Counted from the stretch's first letter, positions 9,295-18,050 are shown. The stretch: DNA of 64,000 nt from Tateyamaria sp. Alg231-49 (GCF_900143535.1 NZ_FRFA01000014.1:1-64000); one strand, 5' to 3'. Numbers and translations are program-made. Notes: a model not told the origin generated them from the letters alone.

Positions 9295-9492
9295 TTATAG
9301 GCGCGCAAGCACCGTGTGCGTCGCCCCGAAAAAGCGTTCGCGCAAACGCGCGCGGTCATCCATGTCAAAGAGGCGGTTCATGCGGACGCTGTAGCGGGAT
9401 TCCCCCAACCAATCAAGCAAGCGCTGCGTTGGGCCAGCTGCCATCCAATTGAGCAGACGGCGCGTCACATTGCGATCAGATGCAGCATTCAT
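9295..9492 (-). CDS. Small basic protein of unknown function upstream of leuC
   Basis: A 65-residue frame beginning at ATG 9492, rich in Arg and Leu (RLLNWMAAGPTQRLLDWL, then RARLRERFFGATHTVLARL). It looks amphipathic and helical and shows no recognised domain. It lies 51 nt upstream of leuC on the same strand and could be its first cotranscribed gene. The start overlaps the divergent upstream region of rsfS, and no strong ribosome-binding site is seen, so the call is tentative. Confidence 0.45.
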   Translation of the reverse strand: MNAASDRNVTRRLLNWMAAGPTQRLLDWLGESRYSVRMNRLFDMDDRARLRERFFGATHTVLARL

Positions 9493-9570
9493 TGAAATGT
9501 CACCCCAGCGTTGTTAGCATAGGGGTGTCCCAGCGCCGGGGATTTGGGCGGCGCGATGAAAAGGAGGACA

Positions 9571-9627
9571 ATGTCCTGTCAATTTCTGCCGAAGCGGTAC
9601 GCGCCGCTGATGGGGCTGCTGGCATGA
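9571..9627 (+). CDS. Short leader frame coupled to rsfS
   Basis: An 18-codon frame ([18 protein letters not shown]) has the best ribosome-binding site of the area, AAGGAGGA at 9560-9567, three bases before its ATG. Its TGA overlaps the rsfS ATG in an ATGA arrangement. It may be a translational-coupling leader that delivers ribosomes to rsfS, which has no Shine-Dalgarno sequence of its own. It could also be fortuitous if rsfS starts elsewhere. Confidence 0.4.
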   Translation: MSCQFLPKRYAPLMGLLA

Positions 9628-9980
9628 TCGCCACAGCCAAAACGCAAGCCACAAGCGAGACACTCCTTGCGGCTGTCCTTTCCTCTCTCTCTGATGACAA
9701 AGCCGAAGACGTGGTGCAGATTGATCTGCGCGGTAAGACCGAGATTGGTGATTACATGATCATCTGCTCGGGCCGTTCGTCACGTCAGGTTGCTGCGATG
9801 TCTGAAAAGCTGGTCGAGCGCCTTAAGGGCGAATTCGGAGTCGTTGCCCGGACCGAAGGCAAGGGCACTGGCGATTGGGTGCTGATCGATACGGGCGACG
9901 TGATCGTCCACATCTTCCGCCCTGAAGTGCGCGAGTTCTATCAACTCGAGAAGATGTGGCAACCGACCACGACCAACTGA
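9624..9980 (+). CDS. rsfS: Ribosome silencing factor RsfS
   Basis: A 118-residue RsfS/Iojap protein, which binds ribosomal protein uL14 and blocks subunit joining under nutrient limitation. The core reads [20 protein letters not shown], then [18 protein letters not shown] and [19 protein letters not shown], matching the family throughout. The ATG at 9624 was chosen because the conserved domain begins soon after it. The frame is open upstream to 9480, but the only strong ribosome-binding site there serves an out-of-frame leader. rlmH follows 10 nt later, the usual gene order. Confidence 0.93.
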   Translation: MIATAKTQATSETLLAAVLSSLSDDKAEDVVQIDLRGKTEIGDYMIICSGRSSRQVAAMSEKLVERLKGEFGVVARTEGKGTGDWVLIDTGDVIVHIFRPEVREFYQLEKMWQPTTTN

Positions 9981-9990
9981 CGCCGCCCTG

Positions 9991-10461
9991 ATGCGCGTAC
10001 ATATCTGTGCTGTGGGCCGCCTGCGCGGCGGGCCCGAGGCCGACCTGATCTCTGACTATACCACCCGATTTGACAGAACGGGCCGGGCCCTTGGCTTGGG
10101 CCCCCTGTCTGTCGTCGAGGTCGAAGACCGCAAAGGCGGCGGGATGGCGGCCGAGGCCGATCTGTTGCGCCGCGCGCTGCCCAAGGGGGCATTGATCTGC
10201 TGTCTTGATGAACGGGGCCGGGTTGAACCCTCGCCCGATTTTGCCAAACGCCTTGGTGGGTGGAGAGACGCGGGACGCAGCGATGTCGCCTTTGTCATTG
10301 GGGGTGCAGACGGCATAGACCCTAGTCTGCGGGCCGAGGCTGACCATCTGCTCTCCTTCGGGGCGATGGTCTGGCCACATATGCTGGTGCGCGTGATGCT
10401 GTCCGAGCAGTTCTACCGCGCTGCCTCCATCCTCGCCGGGTCGCCTTACCACAGGGCGTAA
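9991..10461 (+). CDS. rlmH: 23S rRNA (pseudouridine1915-N3)-methyltransferase
   Basis: A 156-residue SPOUT-class methyltransferase that modifies pseudouridine 1915 in helix 69 of 23S rRNA on the assembled 70S ribosome. The knot-forming segment [19 protein letters not shown] and the C-terminal [20 protein letters not shown], ending in SPYHRA, are diagnostic. Length is typical. It is cotranscribed with rsfS; both act on the large ribosomal subunit. Confidence 0.95.
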   Translation: MRVHICAVGRLRGGPEADLISDYTTRFDRTGRALGLGPLSVVEVEDRKGGGMAAEADLLRRALPKGALICCLDERGRVEPSPDFAKRLGGWRDAGRSDVAFVIGGADGIDPSLRAEADHLLSFGAMVWPHMLVRVMLSEQFYRAASILAGSPYHRA

Positions 10462-10527
10462 TCCGAATGCCGCCTTGCGGCGACGACATGTTTTTGGGGG
10501 CTTTGCCCCGTCCTTCGGACTCCCCAA

Positions 10528-10550
10528 TGGTATTTCTGGTCAGAACAAGA
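10528..10550 (+). repeat. Dispersed intergenic repeat, copy 1
   Basis: A 23-nt sequence (TGGTATTTCTGGTCAGAACA...) that recurs with four mismatches on the minus strand at 22235-22256. Both copies are intergenic and lie near a GC-rich hairpin. Confidence 0.45.
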
Positions 10551-10607
10551 CACTGCGCGTCCCTCCTTCTCTGATTTAAAAAATCCCGGGGGTGAGGCCG
10601 TAGGCCG

Positions 10608-10623
10608 AGGGGGCTGGCCCCCT
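10608..10623. terminator. GC-rich hairpin between rlmH and a convergent gene
   Basis: AGGGGGC and GCCCCCT form a perfect 7-bp stem with a 2-nt loop, 14 nt beyond the stop of the convergent minus-strand gene. No T-run follows on either strand, so intrinsic termination is uncertain. Confidence 0.4.
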
Positions 10624-10637
10624 GTTGCGCTTTCAAT

Positions 10638-10991
10638 CTAGCGCAGCTCTACAATCGTCGTGCCCACATTCCAGCCTTCTGGCAGATCGCGTGCCTGAAC
10701 CTGAACCTGTGTCGTGCCGTTGGGAACTTTCACTCCATCAAGACTACGGGTGAAAGGTTGTTCATTGACGTGCGGGTGGAACAGCACGCGTATGCCCAGC
10801 TCATTTCCGTCCATATCCAGCACGCGCCATCCGTCGGCATAGTGATCCCAGCCGGTGTCCGGGTGTCGGATCGTGACATCAAAGCGATAAGTTTCCGGCG
10901 CGGTACGCGTGGCAGTCACGTTTTCTATCACTGGTTCTTCGGCAAACAGTGGGCTGGCCAGCAAGGAAAGGATAAGGATTAGGCGTTTCAT
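10638..10991 (-). CDS. Exported small protein of unknown function
   Basis: A 117-residue protein with a clear signal peptide (MKRLILILSLLASPLFAEE, cleavage near residue 18). The mature part of about 100 residues is beta-rich by appearance (ETYRFDVTIRHPDTGWDHYA, then WRVLDMDGNELGIRVLFHPH), resembling small periplasmic immunoglobulin-like domains. No catalytic motif is visible. It is convergent with rlmH and lies 37 nt after the DUF599 gene on the same strand, so it may share that transcript. Confidence 0.75.
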   Translation of the reverse strand: MKRLILILSLLASPLFAEEPVIENVTATRTAPETYRFDVTIRHPDTGWDHYADGWRVLDMDGNELGIRVLFHPHVNEQPFTRSLDGVKVPNGTTQVQVQARDLPEGWNVGTTIVELR

Positions 10992-11028
10992 GTTGTGACT
11001 TTAGAAGGATAAATCCTGCTTTGTCTTG

Positions 11029-11727
11029 TCACGTCTGTGTGCCCAGCAGAATGTCGCGCGACTTGGATGCGAATTCCCGTCGCCAGATGACCCCAAGAGT
11101 GAACAGAGTTGCGATGATCAACGGCACCGGTCCAGCCAGCCACGCTGCACAAGTGAGACCGAAATAGACCGAGCGCAGACCGCGGTTGAACGACCGGGCA
11201 GCGGCGACATTCACCTCTGCCGCCTGCATAGCGCGGGGTTCGCACAAGCTGTCGCTCACGTCATTGGGGACAGCCGCCATTACCACGGCTGCATACCCAA
11301 ACAACCGGTTCGCCCAAACGAACTTCAGGAAAGCGTTGCTGAGAAACAGGACCAAAACGACAAGTTTGATCTCCCAAACAAAGGCAGGCGTATCCATCAA
11401 GGTCAGGTCATTGGCGACAGCCGTCACCCGGTCGGCATTCCCGATAACTGCGAGTGTGCCACCAATCGCGATCACTGATGTGGAGGCAAAGAATGCGGTG
11501 CCTTGTCGTAAACTGGCCACAACCTGCGCGTCGAAAATGCGAGGCTGACGCGTAATCATTTGCCGCATCCATTCGCGCCGATACCCTGCCATGATTTGCG
11601 ACGTGGATAGGTGGCGGGCAGAGGAAAGCTCGATCCGCCAGCCAATCCCAAGCCAGATGATCACGAGCAAAGCCAATGCAGCGCCATCAAGCGTGGAAAA
11701 AAGAGCAATACGATCGATCCAAGTCAT
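11029..11727 (-). CDS. DUF599 family membrane protein
   Basis: A 232-residue inner-membrane protein with about four helices (LDGAALALLVIIWLGIGWRI near the start; ASTSVIAIGGTLAVIG; KLVVLVLFLSNAFLKFVWAN; the last around 195-215). The segment SFNRGLRSVYFGLTCAAWL is typical of DUF599 proteins, whose function is unknown. ATG 11727 (MTWIDRIALF) was preferred to an upstream start at 11781, because the extra 18 residues would run through the divergent promoter and operator of glcD. Confidence 0.8.
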   Translation of the reverse strand: MTWIDRIALFSTLDGAALALLVIIWLGIGWRIELSSARHLSTSQIMAGYRREWMRQMITRQPRIFDAQVVASLRQGTAFFASTSVIAIGGTLAVIGNADRVTAVANDLTLMDTPAFVWEIKLVVLVLFLSNAFLKFVWANRLFGYAAVVMAAVPNDVSDSLCEPRAMQAAEVNVAAARSFNRGLRSVYFGLTCAAWLAGPVPLIIATLFTLGVIWRREFASKSRDILLGTQT

Positions 11728-11771
11728 GCCTGCGCTCTTACACCGCAACGATTGAGATTGCATCTGGTGAA

Positions 11772-11796
11772 AATTGGTCATATTATTTTACCAATT
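11772..11796. promoter_or_regulatory. Candidate operator upstream of glcDEF
   Basis: AATTGGT (11772-11778) and ACCAATT (11790-11796) are perfect inverted 7-mers with an 11-nt AT-rich centre, 16 nt before the glcD start. TTGGT/ACCAA half-sites are typical of FCD-type GntR regulators such as GlcC, LldR and PdhR, although their usual spacing is shorter. A role in glycolate control is inferred. Confidence 0.5.
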
Positions 11797-11812
11797 CGAG
11801 AGGAAGCGCCCA

Positions 11813-13261
11813 ATGGAAATGCCAATCCCAGATCCTGATGTCCTTGCCCGCAAGGCCCGCGTTGTGTCCCGGTTGCGCGAAGTGTTGCCCGCAGACGCGG
11901 TGATCGACGACCCAGCCGAGACCCGCGCCTATGAGTGCGACGCTCTGACCGCTTACCGCTGCCCCCCAATGGTGGCTGTTTTGCCATCGACCACCGCAGA
12001 AGTGTCTGAGGTCTTGGCAATTTGTCATGCCGAAGGTGTGCCAGTCGTCCCACGTGGCTCTGGCACGTCGCTGGCCGGTGGCGCCCTGCCCACCGCTGAC
12101 TGCGTGATCCTGGGCGTGGCGCGCATGAATGACGTGTTAGAGACTGATTATGACAACCGATTTGTCCGTGTGCAGACTGGCCGCACAAACCTGAGTGTCA
12201 CTGGCGCCGTCGAATCGGACGGGTTCTTCTATGCCCCCGACCCTTCTAGTCAGCTTGCTTGTGCCATCGCAGGCAATATCGCGATGAACTCAGGCGGGGC
12301 GCATTGCCTGAAATACGGTGTGACCACCAACAACCTGATGGGCGTCACTTTGGTCCAGATGGACGGCACTGTGGTCGAAATCGGTGGGGCGCATCTTGAT
12401 TCCGGTGGTCTGGATCTGCTTGGGGTCATCTGCGGCTCCGAAGGGCAGTTGGGCGTTGTGACCGAAGCCACCTTGCGCATCCTGCACAAGCCCGAGGGCG
12501 CACGGCCTGTTTTGATGGGTTTTGACAGCGCAGAGATCGCCGGGGCCTGTGTTGCCGACATTATCAAGGCGGGCGTTCTGCCCGTGGCCATTGAGTTTAT
12601 GGACAAGATGCTGATCGAGGTCTGCGAAGATTTCGCCAAAGCGGATTATCCAATGTGCGAAGCACTGTTGATCGTGGAAGTCGAAGGATCAGAGGCCGAA
12701 ATCAACGACCAGCTGGCTCTGATCACCGAGATTGCCAAACGCCACAACCCGGTCGCTCTGCGCGAAAGCGCCAGTGCCGAGGAATCCCAACGGATTTGGG
12801 CGGGTCGCAAGGCGGCATTCTCCGCCATTGGACGCGTGAGTGACTACATGTGCCTTGATGGCACAATCCCCGTCAGCGAGTTGCCGTATGTCCTGCGGCG
12901 CATTGGCGAGATGTCCAAGGAATACGGCCTACCCGTCGGAAATGTTTTTCACGCCGGCGACGGCAATATGCACCCGCTGATTTGCTATGATGCCAACAAA
13001 CCCGGCGATTTGGAAATTTGCGAGGAGTTCGGTGCCGAGGTTCTTAAACTGTGTGTCGAGGTGGGCGGTTGCCTGACCGGGGAACACGGCGTTGGCATCG
13101 AAAAACGCGATTTGATGACCTATCAATACGCCCCCAGCGATCTGGAAGCGCAGATGGCGATCAAGGATGTGTTCGATGCCAAATGGTTGCTCAATCCGGC
13201 CAAGGTGTTTCCTCTGTCCGTTTCCGAAACACGACGCAAAACCGCAATAGCGGCCGAATAA
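11813..13261 (+). CDS. glcD: Glycolate oxidase FAD-linked subunit GlcD
   Basis: A 482-residue flavoprotein of the FAD-binding-4/FAD-oxidase-C type. The FAD pyrophosphate-binding segment VVPRGSGTSLAGGALPTAD sits around residues 80-95, and the C-terminal GNVFHAGDGNMHPLICYD and GEHGVGIEKRDLM motifs are hallmarks of GlcD. With GlcE and GlcF it oxidises glycolate to glyoxylate at the membrane. ATG 11813 follows GAGAGGAAG at a good distance; earlier in-frame starts overlap the operator. A marine heterotroph would use it on algal photorespiratory glycolate. Confidence 0.93.
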   Translation: MEMPIPDPDVLARKARVVSRLREVLPADAVIDDPAETRAYECDALTAYRCPPMVAVLPSTTAEVSEVLAICHAEGVPVVPRGSGTSLAGGALPTADCVILGVARMNDVLETDYDNRFVRVQTGRTNLSVTGAVESDGFFYAPDPSSQLACAIAGNIAMNSGGAHCLKYGVTTNNLMGVTLVQMDGTVVEIGGAHLDSGGLDLLGVICGSEGQLGVVTEATLRILHKPEGARPVLMGFDSAEIAGACVADIIKAGVLPVAIEFMDKMLIEVCEDFAKADYPMCEALLIVEVEGSEAEINDQLALITEIAKRHNPVALRESASAEESQRIWAGRKAAFSAIGRVSDYMCLDGTIPVSELPYVLRRIGEMSKEYGLPVGNVFHAGDGNMHPLICYDANKPGDLEICEEFGAEVLKLCVEVGGCLTGEHGVGIEKRDLMTYQYAPSDLEAQMAIKDVFDAKWLLNPAKVFPLSVSETRRKTAIAAE

Positions 13262-13295
13262 GTCCCCCGCGACTCCAATCAGAGAAGAGAAGCTG

Positions 13296-14402
13296 ATGAA
13301 TACCGAAAGCGAAGTGGCCGAGGCCGTCAAAGCGGCCAAAGGGCCACTGATCATCAAGGGCGGTGGAACCCGCTCTGTCGGGCGACCCGCACAGGGCGAC
13401 CTTCTGGATGTATCCGGGCTTTCCGGCGTCACACTTTATGAGCCCGGCGCCCTCACTCTTGTTGCCAAAGCGGGCACGCCAGTGGCCGAGATTGAGGCAA
13501 AACTGGCGGAAGAGAACCAGCGACTGGCCTTTGAACCCTATGATCTGACGGGTCTTTTGGGAACTTCCGGGGCTACCACCATCGGCGGCGTCATCGCCAC
13601 GAATGCCAGTGGACCGCGTCGCATTCAGGCCGGAGCGGCCCGCGACTTTGCCCTCGGGGTCCGCTTCGTCGACGGGGCTGGCAACGTGGTCAAGAACGGT
13701 GGGCGCGTGATGAAGAACGTCACCGGTTATGATCTGGTTAAGCTCATGTCAGGGTCATGGGGCACGCTTGGAGTTCTGACCGAAGTCAGCCTCAAGGTTC
13801 TGCCCGCTGTCGAGGCCTCAACAACCCTAGTTATCGCCGACCTTGCCCCTGCCCAAGCCATTGCCGCGATGAGCGCGGCACTCGGATCACCTTACGAAGT
13901 GTCAGGTGCCGCATGGATCGACGGAGCGGTTTGGTTGCGGCTCGAAGGGTTCGCCAATTCAGTCGACTACCGCGCCGATGCCCTAAGCACCCTTCTGGCC
14001 TCGCACGGAGAGATTGTGCGCAGCGACAACTGCGACTGGACGCGGGTGCGCGACGCGGTTCCTCTGCACGACTGCGCCCATGTCTGGCGCATCTCAGTCA
14101 AACCGGGCGACGGGCCTGCGGTTATCGCCGCCTTACCCGATGGATCGCACAGCATGATGGATTGGGGCGGCGGCTTGATCTGGGCCGGGCGCGACGCTGC
14201 GGATGCGTCATTGCACGCGCAAATCCAGTCAACTGTGGCAGGCCTTGGCGGACACGCCACACTGATCAAGGCGCCAGAGACACTGCGCGCAAGTGTCTCG
14301 GTGTTCCAACCCGAATCTACAGGCGTCGCTTCCCTTAGCGCAGCCCTACGCGCGCGATTCGATCCGCGCGGCATTCTCAACGCGGGGCTGATGGCGGCGT
14401 GA
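13296..14402 (+). CDS. glcE: Glycolate oxidase subunit GlcE
   Basis: A 368-residue second FAD-binding subunit of glycolate oxidase. The GTSGATTIGGVIATNASGPR stretch near residues 88-108 and GGRVMKNVTGYDLVKLMSGS near 140-158 are characteristic. It follows glcD after 34 nt and precedes glcF by 51 nt in one operon. Length is normal and no defect is seen. Confidence 0.93.
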   Translation: MNTESEVAEAVKAAKGPLIIKGGGTRSVGRPAQGDLLDVSGLSGVTLYEPGALTLVAKAGTPVAEIEAKLAEENQRLAFEPYDLTGLLGTSGATTIGGVIATNASGPRRIQAGAARDFALGVRFVDGAGNVVKNGGRVMKNVTGYDLVKLMSGSWGTLGVLTEVSLKVLPAVEASTTLVIADLAPAQAIAAMSAALGSPYEVSGAAWIDGAVWLRLEGFANSVDYRADALSTLLASHGEIVRSDNCDWTRVRDAVPLHDCAHVWRISVKPGDGPAVIAALPDGSHSMMDWGGGLIWAGRDAADASLHAQIQSTVAGLGGHATLIKAPETLRASVSVFQPESTGVASLSAALRARFDPRGILNAGLMAA

Positions 14403-14453
14403 TGTCCACCCTTTCAGTCCACCGCGCAGACCCCTCAGGAATGATGTGAACTT

Positions 14454-15767
14454 ATGCAGACCAGTTTTACTCCCGAGCAGCTGACCAAACCGGCCATTCA
14501 GCGTTCTAACGACATCCTGCGCAACTGTGTGCATTGCGGGTTCTGTACGGCGACCTGCCCCACCTATCAGGTGCTGGGGGATGAACTCGATTCACCGCGC
14601 GGACGCATCTACCTGATCAAGGACATGCTGGAAAATGACCGCACACCGGATGAAAAAGTCGTCAAGCACATCGACCGGTGCCTGTCCTGCCTCGCCTGCA
14701 TGACGACCTGCCCGTCGGGTGTGCACTACATGCATTTGGTGGACCATGCGCGCGAATACATCGAAGACAATTACAAACGTCCTCTGACCGACCGCGTGCT
14801 GCGGTGGGTGCTGGCGCGGATCCTGCCCTACCCCATGCGTTTTCGTGTGGCCTTGCTGGGCGCCAAGATTGGCCGCCCCTTTGCCTGGGCCATGCCGGAT
14901 GCGCGCCTGCGCGCGATGCTGGAAATGGCGCCCAAACACATCCCGCCTGTCAGCCGCAATGACGATCCACAAAGCTTTGCACCCGAAACAGCGAAGAAAA
15001 TGCGTGTGGCCCTGATGACGGGCTGTGCGCAAAAGGCGCTGAACACCGACATCAACGATGCCACCATCCGCCTGCTGACCCGACTGGGTTGCGAAGTTGT
15101 GGTGGCAGAGGGCGCAGGATGCTGTGGCGCGCTGACCCACCATATGGGCAAGACCAGCGAAAGCCACAGCACAGCAGCCAAGAACATCACAGCTTGGGCG
15201 CGTGAAATGGACGGCGAGGGTCTCGACGCCATCGTCATCAATACGTCGGGATGCGGCACGACGGTCAAGGACTACGGGCACATGTTCCGAAATGAACCCT
15301 TGGCAGAAGACGCAGCCCGCGTTTCGGCCATCGCCATGGACGTCAGCGAAGTGCTGATGAAACTGGACCTGCCCGGCGGCGCCCCTCAGGACATGACCAT
15401 CGCCTATCACGCCGCCTGTTCGCTGCAACATGGCCAGCAGATCAAGACCTATCCCAAGGACCTGCTGAAAAAGGCCGGGTTCAAAGTCGTGGAACCGCGC
15501 GACAGCCATTTGTGCTGTGGTTCTGCGGGCACCTACAACCTGATGCAGCCCGAGATTTCAAAGCAGCTCAAAGACCGCAAAGTCGACACGCTGATGGCCA
15601 AAAACCCCGACATCATTGCCGCTGGCAACATCGGCTGCATGATGCAAATCGGGTCAGCAGCTGGGGTTCCGGTGGTGCATACGGTGGAACTGTTGGATTG
15701 GGCCAGCGGCGGGCCACGGCCACCGGCTCTTGATCGCACCAACAGCGATGTGCCAATTTTGCGCTAA
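14454..15767 (+). CDS. glcF: Glycolate oxidase iron-sulfur subunit GlcF
   Basis: A 437-residue protein with two [4Fe-4S] ferredoxin motifs near the N-terminus (CVHCGFCTATCPTY and CLSCLACMTTCPSG) and two cysteine-rich CCG domains (GAGCCGALTHHMG; HLCCGSAGTYN). It passes electrons from the GlcDE flavins to the quinone pool. It is the last gene of glcDEF. No clear terminator is visible in the roughly 80 nt before the next gene. Confidence 0.93.
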   Translation: MQTSFTPEQLTKPAIQRSNDILRNCVHCGFCTATCPTYQVLGDELDSPRGRIYLIKDMLENDRTPDEKVVKHIDRCLSCLACMTTCPSGVHYMHLVDHAREYIEDNYKRPLTDRVLRWVLARILPYPMRFRVALLGAKIGRPFAWAMPDARLRAMLEMAPKHIPPVSRNDDPQSFAPETAKKMRVALMTGCAQKALNTDINDATIRLLTRLGCEVVVAEGAGCCGALTHHMGKTSESHSTAAKNITAWAREMDGEGLDAIVINTSGCGTTVKDYGHMFRNEPLAEDAARVSAIAMDVSEVLMKLDLPGGAPQDMTIAYHAACSLQHGQQIKTYPKDLLKKAGFKVVEPRDSHLCCGSAGTYNLMQPEISKQLKDRKVDTLMAKNPDIIAAGNIGCMMQIGSAAGVPVVHTVELLDWASGGPRPPALDRTNSDVPILR

Positions 15768-15847
15768 ATGCGATTTTTGCCCTAATTCTGCCCCTATGTT
15801 CTGCCAAAAAGCGGTGTAGTTATATTAGGTACGAAGTAAGGTTGGTT

Positions 15848-16642
15848 ATGCGCCGTTGGATGGCCCTTTCGATCATGACGTTGGTTGTGACGACCACGGC
15901 GTTGGCTCAGGACTCGCATTTGCGCAGACTGTCCAACGGGGATGAAGCTAAAGCATGGGAAGCGGTTGGGCGTCTGAACATCGGCGGCACTGGCTTTTGT
16001 ACGGGCGCATTGATCGCCACGAACATGGTGCTGACGGCGGCTCATTGTCTCTTTGACAAAGACACCGGCGCCCGGATCGATCATTCGCAGGTCGAGTTTC
16101 TTGCTGGATGGCGCAATGGACGTGCGTCTGCTTACCGTTCGGTGACACAGGCCGTTGTCCACCCCGAATACGAATATACCGGCCGTATCAGCTCCGAAGG
16201 CGTCAGCAATGATCTGGCGTTGTTGCAATTGGATCACCCGATCCGGAACGGCAAGATCCGCCCCTTCTCGACCGAGGCCAAACCCGAACGTGGGGCCAAA
16301 GTGGCTGTCGTCAGCTATGGTGCGGGCCGTTCCGAAGCGCCCTCATTGCAGGAATTGTGTAGCGTGCTGGCCCTGCAACAAGGGATGCTGGTCACCTCCT
16401 GCACTGTGGATTCAGGCAGCTCAGGAGCGCCGATATTCATGGTACAGGACGGCGAAGTACAGATCGTGTCCATCGTGTCTGCAAAGGCCGAAGTCGAGGG
16501 GCAAGCGGTGTCTCTTGGCACATCGCTGGGCGCGCCTCTGGCCCAATTGCAGGCCGAAATGGTGGCCCAGCAGGACGGGATCAGCCGCAGGCTTCAACCC
16601 GGGATGCGCAATGACACTGGCGCAAAGTTTCTAAAACCATGA
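15848..16642 (+). CDS. Exported trypsin-like serine protease (first of a pair)
   Basis: A 264-residue S1-family protein with a signal peptide (MRRWMALSIMTLVVTTTALA). The triad is His66 (LTAAHC), Asp122 (SNDLALLQLD) and Ser192. The serine motif reads GSSGAP instead of GDSGGP, so the Asp that normally caps the N-terminal Ile-NH3 salt bridge is replaced by Ser191. Cys51/Cys67 and Cys171/Cys185 could form disulfides. The C-terminus ends RNDTGAKFLKP, a tail shared with the next gene. ATG 15848 is preferred over TTG 15842 because AAGTAAGG is well spaced from it. Expected in the periplasm or outside the cell. Confidence 0.85.
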   Translation: MRRWMALSIMTLVVTTTALAQDSHLRRLSNGDEAKAWEAVGRLNIGGTGFCTGALIATNMVLTAAHCLFDKDTGARIDHSQVEFLAGWRNGRASAYRSVTQAVVHPEYEYTGRISSEGVSNDLALLQLDHPIRNGKIRPFSTEAKPERGAKVAVVSYGAGRSEAPSLQELCSVLALQQGMLVTSCTVDSGSSGAPIFMVQDGEVQIVSIVSAKAEVEGQAVSLGTSLGAPLAQLQAEMVAQQDGISRRLQPGMRNDTGAKFLKP

Positions 16643-17442
16643 AGTGGCTGGCAATCCTGATTTGCCTCACGATGGGCGGTGTGGCGAGTGCGCAAACCAC
16701 GTCTTTGCGCACGCTCGACACAGACTATTCCGCAGCCAGTTGGAAGGCGGTAGGTCGTATCGATTTTGGACGCGATGCGTTTTGTTCTGGCACGCTGATC
16801 GCGCCCGATCTTGTCCTGACGGCGGCGCATTGCCTCTACCGTCCGGGGTCAAACCGGTTGTGGCCCACAGACTCGATCCGTTTTCACGCAGGCCTGCGCG
16901 ATGGCGATGCCGTAGCAACGCGTTCAGCACGGGGTGCGGCGGCGCATGAAAAATTCGACCCTATAGGCCCGTTAACAACACAAAACGTGGCCCATGATGT
17001 GGCACTGATCCGGCTGGACGAACCGATCTCGACCTTCGAGGTCCCGCCCTTTTACATCCACGATGATCGCATCACGCCGGGCCCGGTAAGCGTCGTGTCC
17101 TACGGCCGTGACCGCGCCAACGCACAATCGCGGCAAAAACAGTGCCAAATGCTGAACCAGCTGGGCGACGCTATGATATTTGACTGTGATGTTACCTTTG
17201 GATCGTCCGGATCGCCTGTGTTTTCACACCTGAACGGGCGGGGCCGGATTATGGCCGTCATTTCCGGCATGGTCGAGATGGAAGGGCAAAAGCGGTCTGT
17301 TGGCATGGTGCTGCCGCAGCGGGTGACTGAGCTGAAAGGCCAGTTGCGCATGCAAGTGGCCCCGCCCACAGCGCAAGTGCGCCGGATCACCGTTGGTGGT
17401 GGCGCCCGCAACAACACAGGCGCCAAGTTTGTGCGCCCCTAA
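16639..17442 (+). CDS. Exported trypsin-like serine protease (second of a pair)
   Basis: A 267-residue paralogue of the preceding protein, overlapping it by ATGA. It has a signal peptide (MKWLAILICLTMGGVASAQ) and the triad His64 (LTAAHC), Asp120 (NVAHDVALIRLD) and Ser190 within GSSGSP, again without the GDSGGP aspartate. Its C-terminus RNNTGAKFVRP closely matches the tail of the first protease. The pair seems to have arisen by tandem duplication followed by divergence. Substrates are unknown; the following small heat-shock gene hints at envelope quality control, but that is inference. Confidence 0.85.
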   Translation: MKWLAILICLTMGGVASAQTTSLRTLDTDYSAASWKAVGRIDFGRDAFCSGTLIAPDLVLTAAHCLYRPGSNRLWPTDSIRFHAGLRDGDAVATRSARGAAAHEKFDPIGPLTTQNVAHDVALIRLDEPISTFEVPPFYIHDDRITPGPVSVVSYGRDRANAQSRQKQCQMLNQLGDAMIFDCDVTFGSSGSPVFSHLNGRGRIMAVISGMVEMEGQKRSVGMVLPQRVTELKGQLRMQVAPPTAQVRRITVGGGARNNTGAKFVRP

Positions 17443-17572
17443 GGGTCTTGAACGGCCAAAAATCCTCACCACATAAATGCTATCGGATGCCCATTCGGGG
17501 TCCGACCATAGCAACCCTGCGGGTCTGTCCAATGTGGAAGGCTCGCCTGTCATCGCTCAAGTGAGGATTACA

Positions 17573-18037
17573 ATGCGTACATATGACTTTGCACCGCTTT
17601 ACCGCGCCACCGTTGGTTTTGACCAAATCGCTGACCTGATGGACCGCGCGCTGGCGTCTGATAGCAACGCCAACACCTACCCCCCCTACAACATCGAAAA
17701 GACAGACGACGATGCCTATCGCATCTCGATCGCTGTCGCTGGGTTCTCGGATGCGGACCTTCATGTTGAAGTAAAGGAAAAGAAACTGATCGTTTCAGCG
17801 AAAAAAGCTGAAGATGAGAAGAAATCTTACCTGCATCGCGGCATCGCCACACGCGCGTTCGAACGCCGGTTTGATCTGGCCGACCATGTGGTCGTGACCG
17901 GGGCAAGCCACGTGGATGGTATGCTCCACATCGATCTGGTCAAGGAAGTGCCCGAAGCGCTGAAACCACGCCAGATCCAGATTGCCAGCCAAAAAGCGAT
18001 TGAGACCGATGTGGTCGACGCCAAGGCCGTCAACTAA
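17573..18037 (+). CDS. Small heat-shock protein, Hsp20/IbpA family
   Basis: A 154-residue alpha-crystallin-type chaperone. The N-terminus MRTYDFAPLYRATVGFDQIA, the NTYPPYNIEK lead into the alpha-crystallin domain (about residues 40-130) and RGIATRAFERRFDLADHVVV are typical of the IbpA group, which holds aggregated proteins for DnaK/ClpB. ATG 17573 follows GTGAGGA at a good distance. About 120 nt upstream, CTTGAA (17447-17452) followed at some distance by CCACAT (17469-17474) weakly resembles an RpoH promoter; the -10 element is poor. Confidence 0.9.
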   Translation: MRTYDFAPLYRATVGFDQIADLMDRALASDSNANTYPPYNIEKTDDDAYRISIAVAGFSDADLHVEVKEKKLIVSAKKAEDEKKSYLHRGIATRAFERRFDLADHVVVTGASHVDGMLHIDLVKEVPEALKPRQIQIASQKAIETDVVDAKAVN

Positions 18038-18050
18038 GTCACCATATGAA

